Shown in pieces: positions 49,410 to 56,259 of a stretch of 64,000 bases of DNA. Source of the DNA: Roseibium aggregatum IAM 12614 (lineage in GTDB: Bacteria; Pseudomonadota; Alphaproteobacteria; Rhizobiales; Stappiaceae); NCBI RefSeq assembly GCF_000168975.1, contig NZ_AAUW01000011.1, positions 62,001-126,000 of the forward strand, given 5' to 3'. The translations under genes and the position numbers were made by a program. The notes beneath the pieces were generated by a model. The model was not told the origin of the DNA, did no database searches, and saw nothing but the letters and a program-made list of their open reading frames with translations. Every line of letters starts with the position of its first letter. Positions within the stretch are counted from its first letter, which is position 1.

Positions 49410-49862
49410 ATGAAGACCATGAGCAAACGTCTCGTTGCCGCCGCCCTGACGGGCACCCTTCTTTTGCCGACCTTCGCGTCCGCAGAAGCCGGGTCGCGCC
49501 ACGGCTGGCGTGACCAACGTGGCGGCCACCATCAAAGCTACAGACACCATAACCAAAATCATAAACGGAACAAAAACAATGACAATCTGGGCGCCGCTGT
49601 CGCTGCTGGCGTCATCGGTCTGGCTGCAGGTGCAATTTTACTGGGCGCAACCCGCCAGCCGAGCTACGCAGGCCCGCCGCCAGTGAACCACTACCCTCCG
49701 GCTCCCTACCCGGCGCCGTATCCGGGCCAAGTTCATACGGCTATCGGTTATCAGCCTTGGAGCCCCGCTTGGTATCAATATTGTTCTTCGAAATACCGGT
49801 CGTTCAACCCGTCAACCGGCACCTACACCACCTACCAGGGTGAACAGCGCTTCTGCCAATAA
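49410..49862 (+). CDS. BA14K-family secreted protein
   Basis: The 150-residue protein has a signal peptide (about 1-25, ending FASAEA), a His/Asn/Arg-rich stretch (about 28-57), a small hydrophobic glycine-alanine helix (60-80), a proline/tyrosine-rich linker, and the BA14K C-terminal motif YCSSKYRSFNPSTGTYTTYQ with paired cysteines (Cys129, Cys149). The family is known from the Brucella immunoreactive 14-kDa protein and is almost restricted to Hyphomicrobiales. Its function is unclear; lectin-like activity has been proposed. Confidence 0.85.
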   Translation: MKTMSKRLVAAALTGTLLLPTFASAEAGSRHGWRDQRGGHHQSYRHHNQNHKRNKNNDNLGAAVAAGVIGLAAGAILLGATRQPSYAGPPPVNHYPPAPYPAPYPGQVHTAIGYQPWSPAWYQYCSSKYRSFNPSTGTYTTYQGEQRFCQ

Positions 49863-49892
49863 GCCGCCCCTTGGTGGTGCACAATAACTTGG

Positions 49893-49937
49893 GGCAACAA
49901 ACGACAGATCGGCCGTACCGGTCACCCGTTTGTTGCC
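49893..49937 (+). terminator. Possible terminator after the BA14K gene
   Basis: GGCAACAAACG (49893-49903) pairs with CGTTTGTTGCC (49927-49937), with a smaller hairpin inside the loop, followed by GGTTTTC. It lies 31 bases past the stop. It is a good stem with a short T run. Confidence 0.5.
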
Positions 49938-50028
49938 GGTTTTCTGATGAAGCGGCACCCATCGATGCGTTGAAGTCAATTCAATCCCAACCTCAGCCAA
50001 GTCGTTGTGTCTGCGCCCGTTTTCACGT

Positions 50029-51249
50029 TTAATCTGCCATGGTTTCGATTGAAGCAAAGCCTTCCGGTGCCTCACCTGCGTCAAACGGGGTAGCGACCTC
50101 AATCACCTTGTCGGGATAAAATCCGTTGAACCGCGTGCGCAGCGACAAACTGTAGGCACCAATGTGGCCAATCTCGATCCAGTCTCCTGTATCGACCGTT
50201 TCCGGCAGCCAGAAGGGTCTGGAAAGAATATCCACACTGTCACAAGTGGCCCCGCAGACCTTGAACGGCACAATCTTGTCAGGCTGTCCCGCGCGGGTCT
50301 TGCGTGCCGGGTCAGGAATAAAACGAGCCGGCAGAGTGATCTTTCCAGTCCAACTGTCCGAAAGAGAAGCCCAAATTCCATCGTTGATGTAAAGGCGTCG
50401 GCCTTTTTTCAGCAGCACACGCACAATAAGCGAGATAGACCGCGCCACGATCACGCGACCTGGCTCGGCGACAAGTGGAAGATCGTCGAACTGCCAATCG
50501 GCGATATCTGCCTTCAGTTGCCCCATCAACGCCTCAAGTGTGGGCATCTCCGGCACCTTGCGGCGGGGATCGTGACCGTAGACGGCAGGAAATCCACCTC
50601 CAACATCCAGTTCAACAATAGGGACTCCGGCACGTGATCTTATCCAATCGGCAGAAGCGAGTGCCCTTTCGTAAGTTTCCGGCTCTTCAATCTGGCTACC
50701 AACATGAAAACACAAACCACACTTGAACCCTATGCGGTTTATCCGTTGAAGCAACTCGACCGCGTGGCCGGGAGCTGCACCAAACTTTTTCGACAGTTCG
50801 TAGGCAGCGTGTCCCTTGGTCGCGATGCGAACAAAAAGCGTGATGGTTCCAGGATCGATATCTAGAGCCCGAACAATGCGCAGGATCTTCGCGACCTCGT
50901 CTTCATGGTCGAGCGAAAGCGTTCGAATACCGTAGGTTTCAAGAGCCAATCGAATGTCCGACTGCGCTTTGATAGGATGCATGTAAAGCATCTCGGCTTT
51001 TGGCGCCGCCTTCTTCACTGAAGCAAATTCGGCCGGCGATGCCACATCGAAACAGCTGATTCCGGCCTTCGCGAGTGCTTCAAGAACAAATGGTTCACCG
51101 TTCGTCTTGACAGCATAAGCAGTCTTGCCGGGAAAGAGTGACTGAAATTGCTGTGCGTCATGCTTCAGCACGTCCGGGCGGAAACAATAAACGGGTTGAT
51201 CGGGACGAAGATCTAGGGCGGCTTCAATTGCTGTTTTATATCGTTCCAT
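50029..51249 (-). CDS. PLP-dependent ornithine/lysine decarboxylase, alanine-racemase fold
   Basis: Group IV (fold-type III) decarboxylase of 406 residues, likely making putrescine or cadaverine. The PLP lysine is Lys48 in YAVKTN. The phosphate-binding glycine segment is VELDVGGGFPAVYG, CFHVGSQ contains the stacking histidine, and the catalytic cysteine lies in CGATCDSVDIL near the C-terminus, as in ornithine decarboxylases. It follows the extensin-like gene by 73 bases. Ornithine versus lysine preference cannot be told from these motifs. Confidence 0.9.
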   Translation of the reverse strand: MERYKTAIEAALDLRPDQPVYCFRPDVLKHDAQQFQSLFPGKTAYAVKTNGEPFVLEALAKAGISCFDVASPAEFASVKKAAPKAEMLYMHPIKAQSDIRLALETYGIRTLSLDHEDEVAKILRIVRALDIDPGTITLFVRIATKGHAAYELSKKFGAAPGHAVELLQRINRIGFKCGLCFHVGSQIEEPETYERALASADWIRSRAGVPIVELDVGGGFPAVYGHDPRRKVPEMPTLEALMGQLKADIADWQFDDLPLVAEPGRVIVARSISLIVRVLLKKGRRLYINDGIWASLSDSWTGKITLPARFIPDPARKTRAGQPDKIVPFKVCGATCDSVDILSRPFWLPETVDTGDWIEIGHIGAYSLSLRTRFNGFYPDKVIEVATPFDAGEAPEGFASIETMAD

Positions 51250-51322
51250 CAGTCGTTCCGGCGTTAGAAGTCATCGGGTAGAAAGGACCAAGCTTGCGGC
51301 TGATTTGCAAGCCGGGATCGGA

Positions 51323-52111
51323 TTATTGGCAAATAACGTAGGTACAGCTTTTGCCATGGCACCCGATATCGAGATGAAAGTGGGACTTGTGGTTGGGGTC
51401 TGCATCGGGGCCAAGTACGGTCATAAAGCGTTTGCAGGCAGCCTGGTGGATCGACGACAAAAATTGGCCCTTCTCGGTCTTGCTTGCCCAATCCGTTTCA
51501 ACAGAGATCTCGGTCCCGTCACTCAACCGAAAAGCCGTGATATCAATGGCTTTGCCAAGTGCATGTTCCGAAAGCTTCCCGTCTGGCTGATTGTTTCTGC
51601 GGCGGCACTGATAACCTGGCCCCGTAAAAAACTCCGACACAGGTTGTCCAAACTCTGCCTGTGCCAATGGCACGACATCTTGAATGACCCACTCTGTGAG
51701 CGTCTTAACAAACCCACAAGACAAAGTGGCATTGGTCGGGAAGGCCACCTCGAAACTTTCGCTACGTAATCCTGTGAGATTTACAGGCACGGCGATCCCG
51801 CAGCCCTCGTCCCCCACCTCACCTTGCAACGGAGCAAGTCGATCAAACACTGCCCCTTGGATGTCGCAGGACGCAAGCTCAGATGTTTCTGTTGGCAACG
51901 ATTTTCCGCCACCTTCAACCGGCTCAGTAGAAAACAACTTTGTGTCCCCTGCAGGCTTGGTTGCCGGCACATCAATCCCCTCAATGAAGCGCGTTTGACC
52001 AAGCTCCTGAATGGGCTTTTCTTGTGGCAACGGAGGGCTTGCGTAAGCGTAACGAGGCAGAAGACAATGCACCAGCAAAACGGCGGAAACAAACACGACG
52101 CTTATCTGCAT
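51323..52111 (-). CDS. Extensin-like C-terminal domain protein, secreted
   Basis: The 262-residue protein has a signal peptide (about 1-24, ending YAYAS), a variable region (25-85) and an extensin-like C-terminal domain (about 90-262) with six or more cysteines. The conserved SEHALGKAIDI and KSHFHLDIG motifs carry the His and Asp residues of a metallopeptidase-like site (similar to D-Ala-D-Ala or L,D-endopeptidase folds). It may act on peptidoglycan. The family is common in Hyphomicrobiales and little studied. Confidence 0.85.
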   Translation of the reverse strand: MQISVVFVSAVLLVHCLLPRYAYASPPLPQEKPIQELGQTRFIEGIDVPATKPAGDTKLFSTEPVEGGGKSLPTETSELASCDIQGAVFDRLAPLQGEVGDEGCGIAVPVNLTGLRSESFEVAFPTNATLSCGFVKTLTEWVIQDVVPLAQAEFGQPVSEFFTGPGYQCRRRNNQPDGKLSEHALGKAIDITAFRLSDGTEISVETDWASKTEKGQFLSSIHQAACKRFMTVLGPDADPNHKSHFHLDIGCHGKSCTYVICQ

Positions 52112-52208
52112 TCCCTGCTCCGCATACTTCCATGATCAACAACCGTCATGATTGAACAACGCGTGCCCCGCGTCTATGGTTGCACCTGGGGGAAAATGAG
52201 GGATCCCA

Positions 52209-52835
52209 ATGACACTAGAGCTCTTCTCCGCTTACGTGGTTGCGACCGTGATCGTCCTCGCGATCCCGGGACCAACTATCATGCTTGTCGTCAGCTATGC
52301 CCTGACTCAGGGGCGTAAGTCTGCGGTTGCCAGTGTTCTCGGTGTGGGATTGGGGGATGCAACAGCAGCAACCGCCTCACTCATGGGTCTTGGCGCCATT
52401 CTGGCGGCTTCGGCGACGGCTTTCAGCATACTAAAGTGGGTGGGCGCAATCTACCTGGTCTGGCTTGGTCTTAAGATGTGGAGAAGCCGGCCAACTGCAC
52501 TTGGCCCGCATCAGGTCGCCGATGTCCCTGCCCGAAAGATATTCTGGCATGCGTATGTGGTTACAGCGCTCAACCCGAAGGGTATCGTTTTTTTCATGGC
52601 GTTCCTGCCACACTTTATCGCACCTCATGCCCCGGTTGTTCCACAACTCGCACTTCTGGGAACGACGTTCGTTGTTTTGGGGATCTTGAATGCAGCCGTT
52701 TACGCCTACGCAGCAGCGGCTCTTGGCCAAAAACTGAGAAACCCATCTCTGCTGAAGCTGATAACCAGGATTGGCGGTGGGTTCTTGATCTTTGCCGCAG
52801 CCATGACTGCGACCTTGCAGAGATCAGCCAACTAA
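52209..52835 (+). CDS. LysE/RhtB-family exporter
   Basis: The 208-residue membrane protein has about six hydrophobic helices. The LysE signature is near the start: IPGPTIMLVVSYALTQGRKSAVASVLGVGLGD, and GAIYLVWLGLKMWRS is typical. It probably exports an amino acid or related small molecule. A TGAGGGATCC site precedes the ATG. It diverges from the extensin-like gene and converges on the DUF2336 gene with 11 bases between. Confidence 0.9.
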   Translation: MTLELFSAYVVATVIVLAIPGPTIMLVVSYALTQGRKSAVASVLGVGLGDATAATASLMGLGAILAASATAFSILKWVGAIYLVWLGLKMWRSRPTALGPHQVADVPARKIFWHAYVVTALNPKGIVFFMAFLPHFIAPHAPVVPQLALLGTTFVVLGILNAAVYAYAAAALGQKLRNPSLLKLITRIGGGFLIFAAAMTATLQRSAN

Positions 52836-52846
52836 GGAAAGCAAAC

Positions 52847-53992
52847 TTAGCGACTGGACGCGAAGGGAATGTTTTTCTTGGACCGTACGGTTTCGGCTTC
52901 GATTCTTTCCTCTTCGGTTTTCAGCCCGAAATTCGCACCCGATTGTTTCAAGGTTTCAAGAGACCTTCGCGCACCATCTTCACTGAGCGCAGCATAGCGC
53001 TGGATTGCGGCATTCAACTCCAGTCCGCCAATGCGCAACCGACGGGCTCGCATCGTCAGAATATCCTTGTAGGCTTCGGCAGTAACGCCGTTTGCCTTGC
53101 AAAGAATGATCAATGGTTTGTCACTTGAACTGAACAAAAGCTGAGACACGGCGGCGGGTGGCAAATTGCTGACTTTGGCAAGCAATATACCAAGTTCCGC
53201 TGTTCTGTCAGACCGCGCAAACAAGGTCACCGCTTCATCTATTTTGGTCTTCTTGTTGACTACATCGCGGATCAACGCATTAGACTGTTCGCGAGCCTCT
53301 TCGAGCTTGTGAGCACGAGCTGCCACTTCGGTTGCAGCGCGCTCGGCCAGAAGCTGGACAAGCGTGCTGTCGGCCCCGAGCGCACTCACTCTCTCTTTCA
53401 GTTCTTCTGTCAAGAAAGGCAGCAAGGCATGCGCGGCCTCTTCCGGCAAATCCGTGCGGTTAATCAATGCCGCCTGAATGGCTTCGCTTGACCTGGCTTT
53501 GTCTACCAGTTTCAGGAATGACGCATCGGCGAACTCTGCACCCTGGTTTTCTGCTACCTTGCTCAAAACCGACGTATCTCCGCGGTCGACCAGTACACTG
53601 GTAACTGCCTTGTCGACGGTTTCACGCCCCGCAATTGCACCCAGATGCTCCATGGAGGCAGAAGATGCAATCGCCACGAGATCGTCTGAAGTCAGTGCTG
53701 GCGAGTTTTCCAGGACAGGCCCTGCAACGGGAAACGCATCCTGCGCCAGCTTCACCATCAGATCACGGGGAGCGTCTTTTTCCTTGCAAACGCGTTTGGA
53801 CAGAATGATCCGGGTTTCTTCTTCCAGCTGCCCAAGCACCTTCAGAACGATGTCACCGAAAAGCAGGCTGATCTGCTCATCGCGATCATCGCCGGAACTC
53901 ACGAAAAGGTCAGTCAGTGTACTGACCAAGCTTCTGCGCCCCGCAGCACTTGAGTCCCTTGCCAATTCAGCAAGTTTTGCAAGATTGAACAT
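52847..53992 (-). CDS. DUF2336-family protein
   Basis: The 381-residue all-helical protein matches the alphaproteobacterial DUF2336 family by its repeated HEAT-like segments: DAFPVAGPVLENSPALTSDDLVAIAS, MEHLGAIAGRETVDKAVTSVLVDRG and VLSKVAENQGAEFADASF. Its function is not established. The ATG at 53992 is preferred over a GTG two codons upstream. No signal or membrane segments are seen. Confidence 0.82.
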   Translation of the reverse strand: MFNLAKLAELARDSSAAGRRSLVSTLTDLFVSSGDDRDEQISLLFGDIVLKVLGQLEEETRIILSKRVCKEKDAPRDLMVKLAQDAFPVAGPVLENSPALTSDDLVAIASSASMEHLGAIAGRETVDKAVTSVLVDRGDTSVLSKVAENQGAEFADASFLKLVDKARSSEAIQAALINRTDLPEEAAHALLPFLTEELKERVSALGADSTLVQLLAERAATEVAARAHKLEEAREQSNALIRDVVNKKTKIDEAVTLFARSDRTAELGILLAKVSNLPPAAVSQLLFSSSDKPLIILCKANGVTAEAYKDILTMRARRLRIGGLELNAAIQRYAALSEDGARRSLETLKQSGANFGLKTEEERIEAETVRSKKNIPFASSR

Positions 53993-54351
53993 CAACACCC
54001 CGACGCACCAGTCGCGTAAGCGTGAACCCTATCAGCCGGCTCTTAACATTAAGCTACCGTTGACATCGGCGAAACTGGATGGACTGCGTGCTGCCGAAAT
54101 CCGCCCCACAATCAATTCGCTCCGCCAAACCATTCTTCACAGTCCGCGATCGCGACACCTGGGCAATTTAGTTCTGTTTTTTGCGCGGATGGCAGGGACC
54201 GTTTCCATTCAAGGCTTTACTTAATGCTTCCTCAACAACCACAACCCTAGAATGCAGCCTTCCGCTGCGCTGCAGCATCTTTTTTGCTTCGCTTCGGCAT
54301 TATGCTGACTTAGTATCGCCCAGTCAGAAAGAGGTAATCGGGAGCGGACAT
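53993..54351. other. Intergenic region upstream of the DUF2336 gene
   Basis: This 359-base divergent gap separates the DUF2336 gene from the 27-codon membrane peptide gene. It should hold promoters for both. Apart from short imperfect GC-rich inverted repeats around 54250-54285 I see no feature. Confidence 0.3.
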
Positions 54352-54435
54352 ATGACCCTTGTACGGAACCTGAACATGATTGCCTTCCTCGCAGCCTTTG
54401 CGTTTTTGGCTGCAATCGTAGTTGGTGTCATCTGA
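54352..54435 (+). CDS. 27-residue single-helix membrane peptide
   Basis: The short frame MTLVRNLNMIAFLAAFAFL continues to ...AAIVVGVI and stops at TGA. It has a GGGAG ribosome site seven bases before the ATG, a basic N-terminus and then about 20 hydrophobic residues, so it would span the membrane once. I recall similar tiny proteins in related genera but cannot name a family. A perfect hairpin lies 88 bases downstream. Confidence 0.5.
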   Translation: MTLVRNLNMIAFLAAFAFLAAIVVGVI

Positions 54436-54522
54436 GCCAAACGGCAAGAAACCTAAGAAAACGAGCTGCGCCGAGCAGACGTCGATTCAATTAAACAACA
54501 AAAATAGTTTCCCGGCGTAGCC

Positions 54523-54544
54523 GGCTGCACCAGAAGGTGCAGCC
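54523..54544. repeat. Perfect 9-bp hairpin
   Basis: GGCTGCACC (54523-54531) pairs with GGTGCAGCC (54536-54544) around AGAA, next to a smaller CCGGCGTAGCCGG repeat. There is no T run on either strand. It could close the short peptide transcript or the azoreductase transcript. The rest of the 301-base gap 54436-54736 shows no gene and is AT-rich. Confidence 0.4.
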
Positions 54545-54736
54545 GTCAAAGTCGCTTGGTTGATTCAGCTGTTGCTAGCTTGCCTGGCTTTGAGGGAACG
54601 AAAGTACAATTTCTTTCCTTAAAACAAGCCAACTTTTCCCGCCAGGAAACTACAACTAAAAATTTTACTCTGACGGAAGCCCGTTGCATTTCGCAATTTT
54701 ATATGACGGTACCTTCCACCTGGTCCACCGCTTCAC

Positions 54737-55336
54737 TCAGGCGGCTAGTTCCAATGTCTGAGCCAGTGCGGCGTCCCGGTTATCAGGGTCAATCATCAAC
54801 TGATCGGCGGCAATAATCGTCACATCGGAAATTCCGATGAAGCCCAGAATATGCTTCAGGTAAGTCCCGGCGAAGTCGATCTCTGATCCTACCTTGGTGC
54901 CACCGGAGGCAATGATGATATAGGCCTTTTTTCCCTGAAGCAGACCAACCGCTCCATTCTCCGTATACTGGAACGTCTCTCTTGCCCGCGCGATCATGTC
55001 GATCCACGCTTTTAGCGCCGCCGGAACGGAGAAGTTGTAAACAGGGGTGCCAATCACGATGGTATCTGCTGCCTTTAATTCCCCAACAAGCGTGTCAGAC
55101 AAAGCAAGCGCCTCTTTCTGTTCTGCGCTCCGTGCAGCAGGATCTGTAACAGTCGCTCCGATCCACTCTTCACTGAGGAAAGGCAGTCCCTGGGAAACAT
55201 CACGAGCAATGACTTCAACATCTGGTGATTTTGCCATTAAACGTGTCACAAAGGTCTGCCCAAGGTCCCGCGTCACCGAACCGGTGGCACGAGCAGAGGC
55301 ATTAATGTGCAGGATTGTTTTCAACGGCGCGGACAT
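54737..55336 (-). CDS. azoR: FMN-dependent NADH-azoreductase
   Basis: Flavodoxin-like quinone/azo reductase of 199 residues, the family's usual length. The N-terminal FMN loop is INASARATGSVTRDLG. IGTPVYNFSVPAALKAWIDMIARARETFQYTENGAVGLLQGKKAYIIIASGG contains the flavin ring loop (core PVYNFSVPAALKAWID). FAGTYLKHILGFIGISDV completes the fold. The ATG at 55336 has GGAGATCAAA upstream. It probably serves in quinone or electrophile stress. Confidence 0.93.
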   Translation of the reverse strand: MSAPLKTILHINASARATGSVTRDLGQTFVTRLMAKSPDVEVIARDVSQGLPFLSEEWIGATVTDPAARSAEQKEALALSDTLVGELKAADTIVIGTPVYNFSVPAALKAWIDMIARARETFQYTENGAVGLLQGKKAYIIIASGGTKVGSEIDFAGTYLKHILGFIGISDVTIIAADQLMIDPDNRDAALAQTLELAA

Positions 55337-55468
55337 TTTGATCTCCAATGTTTCAGAAAGAGAAACGGTTTCTGTTCGTGATCTGGAGATAGTCTTCGAT
55401 TTTTTTAATAACTAGCCTTGAATTGGTGAACAGTGCGTCAAGCCATCAAACGATGCCTTATGGGCATT

Positions 55469-55723
55469 TCAAGCCCCCCATCTAATTCCTGACAGGAGTT
55501 TGTAAAGTCCAGCCAGCGCCAGCGCCCCCACAATGGTGCTAACCAGTTTGCCCTTGACGCTGGACGTCCCTTTGCGCAAATCGCGCAGAAAATGCATATC
55601 CTTTTGAGCCTCAAACGGATGTTCAATATCGACGCCGAGCGCACGAAGCACTTCCTGGGCAGCCTCCCGACCGCCTTCTTTTCCGCCTTCTCTGGCAAAT
55701 TCCCGAAACTGATCTTCGTTCAT
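55469..55723 (-). CDS. Small phage membrane protein, DUF6127-like
   Basis: The 84-residue protein has a charged N-terminus (EFAREGGKEGGREAAQEVL), a middle HFLRDLRKGTSSVKGKLV and one C-terminal hydrophobic helix (about 62-80). Proteins of this shape sit beside holin genes in many alphaproteobacterial prophages, so a role in lysis is possible. The DUF name is from memory. The ATG has AGGGACGGG upstream. It is the last gene of the prophage module in this window. Confidence 0.62.
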   Translation of the reverse strand: MNEDQFREFAREGGKEGGREAAQEVLRALGVDIEHPFEAQKDMHFLRDLRKGTSSVKGKLVSTIVGALALAGLYKLLSGIRWGA

Positions 55724-55910
55724 TGCCCGTCCCTTGCGTAGCCATTTTTAATTTCGTCGTACCATCGGCTGCATCGCGTAAGCCCGCCGCAAAGAAGTCA
55801 CCCAGAAAGGGCAACGCCACCTCCGCGCCAGAGAGCAGCGCAGCAAGCAGCATAAGGCGCACGCTCCAAGCCCTTTGCAGGACCGCGCGCCAGTCTGAAA
55901 CCAGTTTCAT
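55623..55910 (-). CDS. Holin-like phage protein, possibly truncated
   Basis: The first ~40 residues (MKLVSDWRAVLQRAWSVRLM then LLAALLSGAEVALPFLGDFF) match small phage holin-like proteins (DUF7940-like) that normally have a second transmembrane helix. Here the frame instead runs into charged sequence and overlaps the next gene by 101 bases in another frame. In a different frame the reading ends exactly at the next ATG (ATGA). A frameshift or truncation near 55780-55800 is likely; the end given is the literal stop. Confidence 0.45.
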   Translation of the reverse strand: MKLVSDWRAVLQRAWSVRLMLLAALLSGAEVALPFLGDFFAAGLRDAADGTTKLKMATQGTGNERRSVSGICQRRRKRRRSGGCPGSASCARRRY

Positions 55911-55929
55911 TGGAGTGCCTTTCAGGCAT

Positions 55930-55952
55930 AAAAAAACCGCCTCAAGGGCGGT
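55930..55952 (-). terminator. Terminator after the tail-fibre transcript
   Basis: On the minus strand ACCGCC (55952-55947) pairs with GGCGGT (55941-55936) around a five-base loop and is followed by six T (complement of 55930-55935). It lies 25 bases past the 90-residue gene and before the holin-like gene. Confidence 0.8.
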
Positions 55953-55976
55953 GTGTTTCGGTCGGTTCGGTCGAAT

Positions 55977-56249
55977 TTAGTCAGCCGCGGGTGGCGCCCA
56001 TTCCGAAATGACACCTCCAGCATTTCGCCAAGCCTGCGCGGCTTCAATGACCTTGATGCTCCACCCAAAATTTTCGCCCGGCCTAAGCCCTGTTTCGAGC
56101 GTTTCCGTGTAACCGTTTGCGTGTTGAACATCGTAGGAGCACGCCCCGACGATCTTGGACATATCGGTTAGAGTGGGGTCGGTTTCATAGCCTGGGAAGA
56201 AGCCATGAAACTTGGTGATGACAGTTGTTTTAACATTGATTTCAGTCAT
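55977..56249 (-). CDS. Small phage protein, unknown
   Basis: The 90-residue soluble protein is rich in aromatic residues (FHGFFPGYETDPTLTDMSKI) and ends in ISEWAPPAAD. I do not recognise a family. It starts 11 bases after the tail-fibre stop with AGAGGAAA upstream and is followed by a terminator. Its position suggests a tail-fibre accessory or chaperone. Confidence 0.6.
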   Translation of the reverse strand: MTEINVKTTVITKFHGFFPGYETDPTLTDMSKIVGACSYDVQHANGYTETLETGLRPGENFGWSIKVIEAAQAWRNAGGVISEWAPPAAD

Positions 56250-56259
56250 GCCGTTTCCT

